In this document: piece after piece, positions 22,253-33,005 of the stretch
Numbering within the stretch: the stretch's first letter is position 1
How the letters are laid out: the number at the start of each line of letters is the position of its first letter
Assembly (NCBI RefSeq): GCF_000699445.3
Contig: NC_067196.1
Span: 74,593,864 to 74,657,863, forward strand
DNA: 64,000 nt
Direction of reading: 5' to 3'
Source of the DNA: Schistosoma haematobium
Lineage: Eukaryota; Platyhelminthes; Trematoda; Strigeidida; Schistosomatidae
Position numbers and translations under genes: made by a program
Notes under the pieces: generated by a model
The model's database searches: none
Seen by the model: the letters and a program-made list of their open reading frames with translations, nothing else
What the model was told of the DNA's origin: nothing

Positions 22253-23666
22253 GTGACCGCCTTTTACAACTAGGTGCGTAACCAAGGGTGCATCAGAATA
22301 CTCCACAAAACGGATAAGAATATACGGTTAAGAAGCAAAAAAATTGTGTAGAGTATGCGGATCAAGTACAGTTGTGTCAAATACCCTTTTCTGGTTTGAT
22401 TTAGGTATGCATGATATATTGAAGCAATATTTCGTCAATTCATCCAAGTAAAAAATTGGTTTGCACCTCAGAAGTGTGTAAGTCCTATTACTCATTAGTA
22501 TTATGAGTGATTAATTGGTGTAAGGAAATATTGAAGTCACTTCCTCCGTGGTCTGATGTGGTTGAACGGCTAAGCACGCGGTCTAGCATTCAGGAGGGCA
22601 GAGGTTCGAGTGCGTGTGGGGCCTGCGTTTTTGTTCACCAGACCCACCTTCAATACGATGTTTGTTGCCCGTAAGTCGCTCACATATGAGAGAAAAAATG
22701 ACAAGAGGACAGATTGATATATCAAAGTGCCATATTGGAAAAGTATAGGTTCTTTGTTTACATTAATATTATTACTATAGAAAAAAAAACTACAAGTTTA
22801 GTAAATTTCCATTTTACGTTAAATTTAAACCAACGAATATATATATATCAGTTATTGACACAAAATGTCTTTTTTATTACGCTAATGTTAAGTCCCAGGA
22901 CTTTGTATGGACCACTAATAATAATTGGTTTAACGTTAGCATAGTCGTGATATTCATATCGTCAGTTCAATGTTATGATTACTAAACAGTTCCCTTATAA
23001 GTTGTTTAAAATTAGGTATGTGGAATCAATGCGGCTGACATAGTAACCTTACAGTAACGCACTGTACTATATCTTCACGGTTATTGATTCTTAAATGTCA
23101 GAAATTAAAAAAATCTGAATATTGCCAATAAAGATGGGTTATATGATCACACTAAAAAGCATGCTGCAGGAAAACTGGTTAAGTCATTACGTAAGTTTCC
23201 TAAACATGAAAAAAAATGAGAACTTTAATAAGTACTTGACTATGGTTTAATCCAAAATGTTTTGTCTAGAAAACTACTTATTAATAGTAGTATTAATCGT
23301 ATCAAGCTACTAAACATATCCTCAACCGAAAACTTTTAGAAGTAGTTCATATGGTATATATGTATAGCCAGTCTACGTGAAAAATGTATATAAATATATA
23401 AGAAGTACAGCTAACATAGTTAATTAACCAGAAAAAGAAATGATAAAACTCGCCTAGGTTGCTTTTTGAATTCGTTGTATGAGTTTGATTAAAATCCTCA
23501 GCCATCGCTTCGGAATACCTAGCTTATGTGTCCAGTATTTAAAAAAAATTTAACATAACACTTATATATCAAAGGTAAAAGGTCTGGGGAGTTGTCGGTG
23601 AGGCGGAATGAGGGAAAAAATTATTTTCAAGTAGATGCGGGGTGTGATTAGCTACGTGGTTAGATT
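22253..23666. other. Non-coding sequence between Gypsy-3 pol and the CR1 insertion
   Basis: No ORF of interest on either strand. It holds the tRNA-like segment at 22549-22622. The excess length beyond a normal 3' leader suggests further decayed insertions. Confidence 0.4.
22549..22622 (+). repeat. tRNA-like segment, probably the head of a SINE
   Basis: TGTGGTTGAACGGC resembles a polymerase III A box, and GGTTCGAGTGC at 22603-22613 is close to the B-box consensus GGTTCGANTCC. The spacing of about 45 bases fits a tRNA. No clean cloverleaf or anticodon arm was drawn, so I call it SINE-like rather than a tRNA gene. Confidence 0.45.
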
Positions 23667-24965
23667 TTATCCTGCAGCCGAAACTGTCAACATCCTTGAC
23701 TGACTAATTGGATGTGCCCAGCGAACCGTTTTAGTCATTTGTAAAGATTTATTATCTTTACATTTCGATTCCGTAATGGATTTGTCAGTTAAACGATCTA
23801 ACAACACGTATGGTGGTTCATGATCTAGATAAGCCGGCTTTAGCCTATCAATACTTACTGTGTCGATGTTTCCATGTTTTTCTATCACGAAATATTTAGA
23901 TTTTCTTGAGACGACTTTGAAAGGACCTTCAAATGGAGGACTGAGTGGTGCTTTTATTTTGTCACATCTTATCCAGACGTGCGTGCAATTGCTTAGGTCT
24001 TTAGGTATATATACGGCGCGCGATTGTTCACGAGTATTAATCGGCTTAAGTTTAGACATGTGGTCCCGTAGTTGATCTACATAATTTTCTAAATTGAGTT
24101 TTTGACTGTTAGTATTAGGGTTAACAAATTCACAGGGTAGTCTCAGAGTTGTTCCGAAAACCAGTTCCGCAGCTGAACACTGTGCGTCAGTCTTGACAGA
24201 TGTTCGTATTCCCAACATAACTAATGGTAGGAATTCTGTCCACTGATTGGGGTTCGAGTGAGATATAAGGGCGGTTTTTAGCTGACGGTGAAAACGTTCT
24301 ACCATCCCATTAGCCTGAGGATGATATGCAGTGCAGCGTATCCTATTGGAGCCTAGAAGTTTAGCCAAGTTATTAAATAGTTCGGATTCGAATTGCGCTC
24401 CTCTATCCGTCGTTATTGTTATGGGTGTACCAAAAATGGTTACCCAGTTCTGCGTGAAAACCTTGGCTACTGTTTCCGCTGTGATATCCGCTATCGGGAT
24501 GGCTATAGGGAATCTGGTAAATCGATCTATGCATGTAAAAAGATAATTAAAACCGTTTGAACGAGGTAAAGGACCTACCAAGTCGATATGCACATGGGCA
24601 AAACGTGCATCTGGTTGCGAGAAAACACCTATGGGTGAATTTGTGTGACGATTAATCTTTGATTGTTGGCATGCTGAACACTCTCTAACCCATTTGTGTA
24701 CATCCTTCTGTAAATTCGGCCATATATATCTGGCATTGATTAGCTTTGTTGAAGCTTTTGCGCCAGGATGAGACAAAGAATGAAAGTTATTATATATCAA
24801 CTTTCGCATACTTTTGGGAACGAAAGGTCGCGGACTTGCCTTGGTCGTGTCACAGTAGATTAGAATACCATCGACAGGTGATGGGAACTGTTTTAAATTA
24901 AGACTTGAATTGTTTGTTTTAAGCAGGTTTTGTAATTCTAGATCCTGCTCTTGTTCGTTTCTCAA
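23667..24965 (-). CDS. Gypsy-3 integrase (third pol part)
   Basis: The HHCC finger is present (FHSLSHPGAKASTKLINARY, CSACQQSK). Catalytic residues: HIDLVGPLPRSN, TTDRGAQFESEL and ANGMVERFHRQLKTAL, so the DDE triad is intact. The C-terminal part has PPFEGPFKVVSRKSKYF (a GPF/Y motif) and DTVSIDRLKPAYL. The stop is at 23669-23667. Catalytic residues and length look normal. Confidence 0.88.
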   Translation of the reverse strand: MRNEQEQDLELQNLLKTNNSSLNLKQFPSPVDGILIYCDTTKASPRPFVPKSMRKLIYNNFHSLSHPGAKASTKLINARYIWPNLQKDVHKWVRECSACQQSKINRHTNSPIGVFSQPDARFAHVHIDLVGPLPRSNGFNYLFTCIDRFTRFPIAIPIADITAETVAKVFTQNWVTIFGTPITITTDRGAQFESELFNNLAKLLGSNRIRCTAYHPQANGMVERFHRQLKTALISHSNPNQWTEFLPLVMLGIRTSVKTDAQCSAAELVFGTTLRLPCEFVNPNTNSQKLNLENYVDQLRDHMSKLKPINTREQSRAVYIPKDLSNCTHVWIRCDKIKAPLSPPFEGPFKVVSRKSKYFVIEKHGNIDTVSIDRLKPAYLDHEPPYVLLDRLTDKSITESKCKDNKSLQMTKTVRWAHPISQSRMLTVSAAG

Positions 24966-24968
24966 CGT

Positions 24969-25690
24969 CTAGAAGTTTACTGTGGACTGCTGTAGCACGT
25001 TCATTTCTAGCCTAGATAAAGCATCTGCCGCCTGATTGTCCTGACTTTTGACATGTCGGATATCGCTTGTGAACTGTGATATATAGTTAAGGTGTCGGAC
25101 TTCTCGAGGTGAGTATTTATCAGCTCTCGCTTTTAGTGCATTCGTTAGTGGTTTGTGATCCGTAAAGACTATAAATTCCCTGCCTTCTAACATGTGTTGG
25201 AAGTGTTTAATGGTTAGGTAGATTGCAAGAAGTTCTCGCCCGAAGGTAGAATACCTTGTCTCTGCTGGAGCGAGTCTTTTTGAGAAGAAAGCAATTGGTT
25301 TCCAGGCGTTTTTAACCAGTTGGTTAAGGGTACCGCCTACTGTTTTGTCTGAAGCATCCACCATCAAAGCAAGTGAGGAAAGAGAATTCGGATACATCAA
25401 TGTAGTTGCTTGAGCTAATTTATCTTTAAGCTGTTTAATAGCTTCGACGGCGTCAGAAGACAGTTTGAATTCTTTTGGTTTTCCTTTGAGTGAATCTGTC
25501 AAAGGTTGCATTAATTGTGCACAACCTGGTATGAATCTGCGATAAAAGTTAATTAGACCTAGAAAACTTCTCAGTTGTGTTAGAGAACTAGGTATGGGGT
25601 ATTGTTTGATGGTATCCACTTCTTTTTTGATAGGTTTAATCCCTTCTGGGCTTATTGTGTGACCGAGAAATTCTAAAGTTTGAACACCAA
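24969..25690 (-). pseudogene. Gypsy-3 RT thumb and RNase H (second pol part)
   Basis: Picks up after the frameshift with the [12 protein letters not shown] segment, then LRSFLGLINFYRRFIPGCA. RNase H shows LALMVDASDKTVGGTLNQL, RYSTFGRELLAIYLTIKHF and EFIVFTDHKPLTNAL. A single TAG at 24971-24969 (NF-stop-TLRNE) separates it from integrase in the same frame. Together with the upstream frameshift this makes the copy non-autonomous unless suppressed. Confidence 0.85.
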
Positions 25691-26749
25691 AAACACACTT
25701 TGGTGTATGTTTATTCCATGTTCATCCAGTCTTTTCAACACTGTTTGTACATGCTGTTCGTGTGATTGCAAATCGGGGCTGGCAATTAACAAGTCGTCTA
25801 TATACCCCTGCGCAAATGGCATATCTCGAAGTAGGTTGTCTATGAATCTTTGAAATGTCTGTGCCGCATTTCTCAGGCCGAATGGCATGCGTACAAACTC
25901 GAATAAGCCAAAGGGTGTTGTAATAGCTGTCTTGGGAATATCTTCATCAGCCACTGGGATATTGTGATATGCCCTGACTAAGTCAATTTTAGTGAATATG
26001 TTCATACCCTGTAAACCGTTTGTGAAATCTTGGATATGCGGTATTGGGTACCTATCTGGTACGGTTTGACGGTTGAGGGCTCTGTAATCCCCACACGGTC
26101 GCCAGTCACCTTCATTCTTCTTTGGGACCATATGCAAGGGGGATGCCCATTGACTATCAGAGGGACGGATAATACCCAGTTGTAGCACATAATCAAACTC
26201 GGCCCTAGCGATTTTGAGCTTATCTGGTGCTAGTCTCCTGGGTTTTGCGAAAACCGGTGCACCTTCGGTTTTGATAGTGTGACTTACTTTTAGTTTGTCT
26301 TTGGAAGGCTGTGGGTTTGGTTTAGTTAAGTTTGGAAATTCCGCGAGTATATCTTGGAATTTCGCTGTTGTTACTGGAGGAGTTTGAATCAAGTTAAGAG
26401 AGCTGATGTGACTTTCTTTGCCTTTTGTGTAATACGAAGTTTCTTTAAGTGTTAATCGCCGTTTCTTGGTGTCAACTAGAAATTCGTATCTCTCTAGAAA
26501 GTCCATCCCCAGTATTGCCAGATCTAAGTCGGCTACCGTGAAAACCCAAGGGAATTGCCTCCTGAACCCCAAATCTAGGGTTAAAGTTTTCTGCCCAAAT
26601 GTCGCAATTTTAGTTTTATTTGCAGCTTGAAGTGTAATTGATGATGTTTCTCGACTAATCTCAGTTTTATTTCGAGGGATGATGCTAAGAGCAGCGCCAG
26701 TATCCACCAAGAAATTCAAGCCAGAGTTTCTGTCTCTAACATAAAACAA
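25673..26749 (-). CDS. Gypsy-3 protease and reverse transcriptase (first pol part)
   Basis: Protease: [14 protein letters not shown], a normal DTGA site. [79 protein letters not shown] and the catalytic [12 protein letters not shown] frameshift near 25690 ends the frame after DEHGINI, and the next part continues in another frame. Confidence 0.88.
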   Translation of the reverse strand: MFYVRDRNSGLNFLVDTGAALSIIPRNKTEISRETSSITLQAANKTKIATFGQKTLTLDLGFRRQFPWVFTVADLDLAILGMDFLERYEFLVDTKKRRLTLKETSYYTKGKESHISSLNLIQTPPVTTAKFQDILAEFPNLTKPNPQPSKDKLKVSHTIKTEGAPVFAKPRRLAPDKLKIARAEFDYVLQLGIIRPSDSQWASPLHMVPKKNEGDWRPCGDYRALNRQTVPDRYPIPHIQDFTNGLQGMNIFTKIDLVRAYHNIPVADEDIPKTAITTPFGLFEFVRMPFGLRNAAQTFQRFIDNLLRDMPFAQGYIDDLLIASPDLQSHEQHVQTVLKRLDEHGINIHQSVFLVFKL

Positions 26750-26796
26750 GCGACTGTTTAGGCGCCCCTCCTCAGTCGTCGCGACCTGGGGAGGGG

Positions 26797-27639
26797 TTAC
26801 TCGTTTCCCGCTGTCTTAGAATTATGCTTAGGCCAGGCGCATGGTTGCATGCACTTGGTTGAGTTGACACCAAACTTCCAGTGGTACCAACAAAACTGCC
26901 CAGATTGTCTGGACATTTGTGACCTGTTTTTTGACATGGATCGTGGTCGTTGTGGTGACCTGCTCCTGTTTCTATGACCCATTTGCATTCTGGTGACAGC
27001 CTCAGTGAGACTCTTAACACTCGCAATGAGTCCTTCTATTACGGGGTCGTTTGCTGATTCTACTTTTTGTGTGTGATTTATTGTGCCTGATCCAGTTGGA
27101 GGACCTCTTTCCATTATTCTATCGGCTATACGCGCTAAATGAGATAATGAGGTTTCAGGATCTTGTGCATCCAAACAGTGTTGGACGTAGCATAGGAGAG
27201 CTTGTATCCATCCTTGTTTTAGGACTGCTTCACCCACTGTGTTATCACCCACTAAGACTTGGAGGTGACGTAAAAACTGTGACGGCGATTGATCACCTAG
27301 TGTTTCACCTTGAAAAAGTCTTTGGATTCTTTGACTATCTGATAATGATAAACAGTTCATTATCTCTCGTCTTAAGATGGTGTATGGTTGTGGTGATGGT
27401 GGACTTAAAATCAAGTCACGGACTTTGGCGACTGAAGGAGGAAGGATAGAACACAAGTCTCTATAGCGAATCCCTTCAGATTTGATATTGTGTCCCGTGA
27501 AATAATGCTCTAGTTGAGCAAACCACAACTCAGGATCACTACGATCAAATTCTGGAAGTCGGAATTTCGTAGTCATAACAGTGTCTATCTCCACTGGTGA
27601 CAAATCCTCCAGATTATGGGTTTCTATTGAGTCTGACAT
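26797..27639 (-). CDS. Gypsy-3 gag with CHCC zinc finger
   Basis: A 280-codon intact [22 protein letters not shown] at its start. The capsid-like part has [20 protein letters not shown] and a helical region with [19 protein letters not shown]. Near the C-terminus an arginine/serine-rich stretch ([15 protein letters not shown]) precedes [18 protein letters not shown], a CX2HX9CX3C finger in place of the usual CCHC knuckle. This finger is typical of the CsRn1/Kabuki group. It would package the element's RNA. Pol starts 47 bases downstream in another frame, so a frameshift or reinitiation would be needed. Confidence 0.88.
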   Translation of the reverse strand: MSDSIETHNLEDLSPVEIDTVMTTKFRLPEFDRSDPELWFAQLEHYFTGHNIKSEGIRYRDLCSILPPSVAKVRDLILSPPSPQPYTILRREIMNCLSLSDSQRIQRLFQGETLGDQSPSQFLRHLQVLVGDNTVGEAVLKQGWIQALLCYVQHCLDAQDPETSLSHLARIADRIMERGPPTGSGTINHTQKVESANDPVIEGLIASVKSLTEAVTRMQMGHRNRSRSPQRPRSMSKNRSQMSRQSGQFCWYHWKFGVNSTKCMQPCAWPKHNSKTAGNE

Positions 27640-27816
27640 GAGGTATGTGACAAATATAGCAATAAAGTTAGCACGAAAAATGGTTACTGTAACACGAATA
27701 ACTTAAGATAATACGGAATAAACTAGTTATACACTCAACTTAGTTTACGGATAATCAGGCCTACTTTTACGATTAAGTAAAAAAGTGTTAATAACAGAAA
27801 TGAGGTTAAATTTGTG

Positions 27817-27834
27817 TTCAAAAAGGGCTCACCA
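27817..27834 (-). promoter_or_regulatory. Gypsy-3 primer binding site
   Basis: Minus strand reads TGGTGAGCCCTTTTTGA two bases after the 5' LTR. tRNA not assigned. Confidence 0.55.
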
Positions 27835-27836
27835 CT

Positions 27837-28102
27837 TTCGTGCCTTAAGGTAACCCTCGTGCTATTGATAGAAGAAACCAGAGAAGTAGTGAATAGGTCT
27901 TTATTTCGATCTTCGCGCAGTCACAGTGGAGCGTGGGATTATCTGTTCAGACAAACAAAGGCTCTCAACATTCAATATAAGATAATAGGGAATATAACGC
28001 TTATAAAAAATAAGGAAGTGAATGAATACTTGAACAATACTGTTTTGGCATATGCTTGGTTGTTTGGGGTCGACTCTTAACCAACCAACCTGAGCTGTTA
28101 CA
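27837..28102 (-). repeat. Gypsy-3 5' LTR (266 bp)
   Basis: Same ends and length as the left LTR. The duplicated target AGCTT follows at 28103. Confidence 0.9.
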
Positions 28103-29499
28103 AGCTTGAAAACGGAGATACTGTTATCGCTTCTATATCAGTGGAAGATGTAAGTAGAATGTTGTTTAATTCAACACAAATTCTTCCAGTGACAGCTGCT
28201 CGAATCGCTGATCACACTCGCCGCGATCCTATCTTAAGACGATTATCTACATTTATCCAGCGTGGTTGGCCCCCACGTATAACATCTCATGAACTGGAAC
28301 AGTATTATCAACGACGCCAATCTTTATCCATCGTAAATGACTGTATTATGGTCGCTGATCGCGTAGTGGTTCCGTATAACTTACGCTCACTCGTCCTGAA
28401 ACAACTGCATACAGCCCATCCAGGTACTGGAAGAATGAAAGCTATTGCTCGAAGTTATGTATATTGGCGTAATATCGATGAACACATCGAAGATTTCGTG
28501 CGTGCGTGCAGAAAATGTGCTGAGGTTTCTAAGTGTCCACGAAAAGCTGAACTACATTCCTGGCCATCTCCAGAAGAACCTTGGTCGCGTATACATGTTG
28601 ATTTTGCTGGCCCATTCCAAGGTACGTACTTCCTCGTTTGTGTTGATGCTTATTCAAAATGGCCGGAGATTTTTCCTATAAATCAAATCACTTCGCAACA
28701 GACCATCATGAAGCTACGGCAGTTATTCTCCCGTTTTGGAGTCCCAGATTTTCTCGTGACAGATAACGGCACTCAGTTTATTTCTTCCATCTTCTCAGAT
28801 TTCTGCAGAAGGTTTGGAGTCAAACATGTTCGTTCACCTCCGTACCATCCACAATCGAATGGTCAGGCCGAAAGGTTTGTAGATACCTTCAAAAGAGCGC
28901 TACTGAAGGCGAAAGGGGAGCGGAAGATAGGGGAGATTCTTGATGACTTTCTCTTGGTCTATAGAACAACTCCAAACCCATCAACACCAAATCAAATGTC
29001 TCCAGCAGAAATTATGTCTGGTAGAAAAGTAAGAACTGCTCTCGATGCCATGAAACCGCAGCAAAATGACATCGGAAAAAGAAACAGAAAGATGGAAAAC
29101 CAATTTGATCGCCATCATGGGGCGAAACGCAGAATTTTCCAAAAAAATCAAAAAGTATACGTCCGTGATTTCCGATATTCACCTCCACAATGGACCAGTG
29201 GACGCATACTTAAGAGACGAGGGAACGTAATGTATGTGGTGGAAGTTGAAGGACAGAAATGGACACGCCATGTCAACCACATACTGGAAAATGCTGGCAC
29301 TTCACAGAAAACCGAGAAATTAGGCTCAATGTGGAGAATCATTCTGGACAGTTTCGACATAAAATGCTCAATGACTCAGAAGACCGCGCAACCCGAACAA
29401 AGTCCTATTAGGAAATCATCACGGAAACGCAGAAGACCAGATATTCTACAGGTAGACCCAAAGAGAAGAACATATGTTTCCGAGGGAAGATATCAATGA
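28103..29499 (+). CDS. Gypsy-2 pol, second part: integrase
   Basis: Continues the pol frame after Gypsy-3, starting at the duplicated AGCTT. Zinc-binding H...H...C...C: LHTAHPGTGRMKAIARSY and ACRKC. Catalytic DDE: HVDFAGP, VTDNGTQF and NGQAERFV, all intact. GPF-like C-terminal part: RDFRYSPPQW and VMYVVEVEGQKWTRHVNHI, then a basic tail (RKSSRKRRRPD). The stop is at 29497-29499. This domain integrates cDNA into the genome. Apart from the insertion and the gag stops, the enzyme looks functional. Confidence 0.88.
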
Positions 29500-29554
29500 T
29501 GATATCTCAGCACTTACCTGTACATAGTGACTAACCATGTTTTTCTTTTTTTTT

Positions 29555-29566
29555 AAAGGGGGAAGG
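29555..29566 (+). promoter_or_regulatory. Gypsy-2 polypurine tract
   Basis: AAAGGGGGAAGG directly before the 3' LTR: the plus-strand DNA primer site. Confidence 0.85.
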
Positions 29567-30122
29567 TGTTGTGAATGGGGAATTAAGAAGCCCAGACAAT
29601 TACGAAAGCTATTTTCTTGGGACGTTATTGCATTTCATTCAAACCCTGTAAAACACTTATATTTATTTTTGTCCCTATCTTATTCTACATAACACGAGCT
29701 TTCGTTCTATGTATCATTCACTAGCATACCTTTATTGTTCCGAAAATATTGTAATTTAAACATAAGATTTTGCACTTTACTTTCTACCCTAATTCCCTGT
29801 TTCGGGCATAACTGTATTTTTCCAAATTATCGTACATCGTGGTCAAGATATTCACTTATTTATTCATGTACATTTTTGTACTAATCTGAATTCAGAGAAT
29901 CCAGAGTTCAGTGTTCCAACTATCTTGTCTTCTTTCACTTGCGTGCTTGCCAACCAATCAGGTTTTAGAATAGTTCTCTCTACCCCATCTCGAACTCACG
30001 CGTACTAGACTCAAGGTTAAGCCGCTCAGCCTAACGCGTCAAGGTCATAATTTAGACTAGACAGATCAAGGTCAAGCCATAACAAGTATCAACGGGGTAA
30101 AAAGCGATTCAAGGTCATAACA
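29567..30122 (+). repeat. Gypsy-2 3' LTR (556 bp)
   Basis: TGTTGTGAATGGGG...GGTCATAACA, followed by the duplicated target GTTGA at 30123-30127. Confidence 0.92.
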
Positions 30123-30229
30123 GTTGAATGCTCGATTTCGAATTCCAAATACAATACATTCGTTTGTGCTTGTGTCTCACTTCTTAATTCAGTTGCGTTA
30201 ATTCTGGGATTCCTTGTTCCTACTACAAT

Positions 30230-30672
30230 TCAAATTATTCAAAATATTATAAGCATGCACAACCTTAGTTAGAACTAAGCTTGAGAACTACGTTCATGCT
30301 GCAATCCCCTGTTTTAAAGGTGACTCAGGTATCTTCTTTAGTCTACCCTATCGCAGACTGACAGGTGATTTAATTTTGACGTACAGAATACTAAGAGATT
30401 ATTTTAAACCTAATATATTCTTTCTTTTTCTTCCCACTAGATCGGGACATAGCAGGTGAGTAGAAAAGCAAAGAACTAACAAAATACCAGTGACATACAG
30501 GTTTTCACACCGAGTCATCGATTCTTGGAACCTGTTACCCGAAGTAGTGACGTCCGCACCTTCAACTGACACATTTAAGAGAAGACCGGAGACTCTTAGA
30601 GGCATACTAGAAAAGGAATAAAATAGGCCGTAGGCCTTCTGTCCTTGCTACACAAATCTGAAACTTAAACCA
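30230..30672 (+). pseudogene. CR1-like LINE relic, right half (outermost layer)
   Basis: Resumes the CR1 protein after the Gypsy insertions: LVRTKLENYVHAAIPCFKGD, LPYRRLTGDLILTYRILRD, QRTNKIPVTYRFSHRVIDSW and SAPSTDTFKRRPETLR. It ends in GGCCGTAGGCCTTCTGTCC and a decayed ATCTGAAACTTAAACC tail. The left part ends at about 11965 just before this segment in the CR1 order, so both flank the same interrupted element. Confidence 0.65.
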
Positions 30673-31760
30673 TTCTGAGTGGTAAGGGAAAGTATTTCAC
30701 AGAACTAAAGGTATGCCATACAAATTCTCGGAAATTACTAAATAGAATGACGGAGTTCAGTACCATGGTTAACACAGAAAATCCAAATGTCATAGCCATC
30801 TCAGAAACATGGGTAACATGATGGTGTAATTCAATAATTTGACTTTTTACTTTGCAAAGCCAACGTACTAAATCTCAGTAGTGGTGTGATTATTCTGTAC
30901 CCACAAAGCTCTGAACCACTTGAACTGTTGTGAAAGTGGCACGAGACTCAAGAACATGTGAACTGGTGTGCGGTAGGCTGAAATATAAAAGGCAAGACAT
31001 TTGGCTGTGGTAAACCGCAGTCCAGAATATGTGTAGACATATGGTCTATTTCGTTATTGGTACTGCTCTAATAATAGACCTAATCCTAAAATATATTTAA
31101 CGTGAATAAAAGATATAAGACAACACTCAAGAATGACCATGCCTGCAAGGCCGAGTCATTTCATCCGATGAATTGAATTTCGAGTGAATGTTACTGCGTC
31201 CACCATCATTGACCTTCTCTTAGTGTTGCATGTTGAAGGTCTGTTTTCTCGGTTATTTCATGTTCAGCTTTGAGGAATGTGGTTTGTATCCAATGCCAGT
31301 ACATATGTAGCGAATGACGTCCTCCTAACTAAACTTAAACCCTGGCTAATCAAGTGTAAAAGCCCCATAGTAGGTGACTATAATTCACCGTCTATGAATC
31401 GGGGAAACTTAGAAGTAGGGACATTAAAAACATCGTTTGATTGCAAATTGTTAGGAACATGAATCTCCCTATTTTTATTCCAGTACATTAGAGATTTCAT
31501 GGGATATGATCAACAAAAATCCTTATCTCTCTTAGACTTCGTCTTCTCATACGGCCAGGCTATCAGTCAAATAATTTTCCTCCCACCTTTATAGAGAAGT
31601 GAACATTTGGTCGTTAAGTATATGACTGAGATTGCCCGTCAATTATTTGCACCGGCCCGTCCTAACATATGGAAGGCACACAAAAGCGATCGACTCTGTA
31701 GACTCGGTTAAAATCTGAACAATTGATTTAGGAGTATCAGAAGAGGCACGGACTCATTTC
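30673..31760 (+). pseudogene. Second CR1 relic: endonuclease region
   Basis: Plus-strand pieces TEFSTMVNTENPNVIAISET (APE-type endonuclease E motif, about 30753-30812) and TKLKPWLIKCKSPIVGDYNS (the GDFN-type motif decayed to GDYN, near 31375), then RDFMGYDQQKSLSLLDFVFS (about 31491-31550) and RPNIWKAHKSDRL (31660-31698). About 200 bp near 31060-31270 are not recognisable. The element continues after the Penelope-like insertion at about 33040. Confidence 0.6.
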
Positions 31761-32114
31761 TGGCAGTTAAGCAATCAAGTATGTTATGTCCTAATGAGGA
31801 AGAAATGAATGGCAACCTCTAGGAACTATTTATGGACAAGTATTATACGTATATTCTTACTGTATGATTATTAAGTAACTACAGTATGTATTTTCATACT
31901 CCTTTTATTATAAGCTTTCATTTGACTATTTGATGATTTTCTAGTCCCAACATATTCTTAATCTATAAGTCACACCCCCTCACAACCACAGTGCGCAATT
32001 GTTGTTTTCTATTCTATGATATGATGCGGCCTAGTTTGTTTGCATATAAATGAAGTATGTCTGAAATATATGATTCGTATAGTGAAGAATGATATTGGCA
32101 TTCTAAACTGAATT
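31761..32114. other. AT-rich sequence, nothing recognised
   Basis: Between CR1 endonuclease remains and the Penelope-like unit. Confidence 0.35.
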
Positions 32115-32357
32115 GTAGGAGCCACTATCTCAAAGGACCAATTAGAACTCTAGGCTGCTCGTACAGGTTTATGCGTCATTGGTCTGGTCGTGCAACTCGG
32201 TGACTCTGATTGGCGATTTTATCACATGGTGGAGAAGATTTGTAGATCAGGTGGATGATTTTGATCGAGTTTTGTCCTCTGAGCTGGATGGTTTGGTCGT
32301 GAAGCTTTCATCGTTCTTCTGAACGACATCATCACAAACTTCCGATAGAAGTGAAGT

Positions 32358-33005
32358 GTGGCACACAAACCGACAAAATCACCACAATCAATCCTATGCA
32401 AACCAAAAGATGAAATAACAAAGGAAAACAAATCAAACATCATCTACAAAATAAATTGTACCAACTGCGACAAACACTACATCAAACAAAGCGGACGCCC
32501 CCTCCACCTACGCCTACATGAACATCAATTAGCAGTCAAACGCCATGATATCTCTTCACTTATATCAATACACGTGGATAACTACGGACACTCATTCGAT
32601 TGGGAAAATGTAGAAATCTTAGACAGAGGAAACTCCAAAAACACCAGAGAATTTCTAGAAGCCTGGCATTCAGGTCAATCAGTAATCAACAAGCATATTG
32701 ATATCAATCTAATTCATCAACCAATCAGGAAAATTATGCACAAATATAGGAACAAAAATCAAACCAATGGGAGACACAACCAAAACAAAGAAGTAAACAA
32801 TAACAAATTTAAGGTCAATAAGAACCAATCAACGTCAAGGTGTACAGAAAAAGCTGTGAAACGCATATGGAGGAATTCGAACGCTTCACTTCTATCTGAA
32901 GTTTGTGCTGATGATGTCGTTCGGAAGAACGATGAAAGCTCCACGGCCAAACCATCCAGCTCAGAGGACAAAACTCCATCAGGATTTTATCACATGATAA
33001 ATTAA
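32358..33005 (+). CDS. GIY-YIG endonuclease domain of a Penelope-like element
   Basis: An open frame, of which about 150 codons are domain. It holds SNIIYKINCTNCDKHYIKQS, the Y...C-x2-C...HYI-x-QS-GR start of Penelope-type GIY-YIG nucleases (usually GQTGR; the glycine of YIG is lysine here), then GRPLHLRLHEHQLAVKRHD and HVDNYGHSFDWENVEILDRG, and the catalytic-glutamate region TREFLEAWHSGQSVINKHI. The frame then runs through the right inverted arm to 33005. The replaced glycine and lack of RT argue against function. Confidence 0.75.
   Translation: MAHKPTKSPQSILCKPKDEITKENKSNIIYKINCTNCDKHYIKQSGRPLHLRLHEHQLAVKRHDISSLISIHVDNYGHSFDWENVEILDRGNSKNTREFLEAWHSGQSVINKHIDINLIHQPIRKIMHKYRNKNQTNGRHNQNKEVNNNKFKVNKNQSTSRCTEKAVKRIWRNSNASLLSEVCADDVVRKNDESSTAKPSSSEDKTPSGFYHMIN
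32901..32953 (+). ncRNA. Hammerhead-ribozyme-like motif in the right inverted arm
   Basis: GTTTGTG, then CTGATGA (32908-32914), a hairpin TCGTTC-GGAA-GAACGA, then GAAA (32934-32937), and CAAAC that could pair with GTTTG as stem I. The order CUGAUGA-stem II-GAAA is the hammerhead core. Stem III and a clear NUH cleavage triplet are not evident (GGCC precedes CAAAC), so it may be inactive. The left arm has lost the C of CUGAUGA. Confidence 0.45.

Larger units (their letters stand above)
19364..28102 (-). mobile_element. Gypsy-3: complete LTR retrotransposon inserted in Gypsy-2 pol
   Basis: Antisense to Gypsy-2. Two 266-bp LTRs (minus-strand start TGTAACAGCT), flanked by AGCTT at 19359-19363 and 28103-28107. 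Removing 19364-28107 restores the Gypsy-2 pol frame at ...SNHK/LENGD. Gag with an unusual CHCC finger, and protease-RT-RNase H-integrase, lie at 27639-23667. About 4 kb of non-coding sequence follows before the 3' LTR, about half of it a CR1 insertion. The gag finger and RT motifs suggest the CsRn1/Kabuki group, to which schistosome Boudicca belongs; this is from family knowledge and not verified by search. Confidence 0.92.
15711..30122 (+). mobile_element. Gypsy-2: complete LTR retrotransposon carrying a nested element
   Basis: Two 556-bp LTRs with TGTTGTGAA...GGTCATAACA ends, a 5-bp target duplication, a primer-binding-site-like TGGCGACGGAG just inside the 5' LTR and a polypurine tract just before the 3' LTR. 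Without the 8.7-kb Gypsy-3 insertion the element is about 5.7 kb. It carries one continuous gag-pol frame, interrupted by three stops in gag and by the insertion. By eye the LTRs differ at two positions only, so the insertion looks young. Confidence 0.92.
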
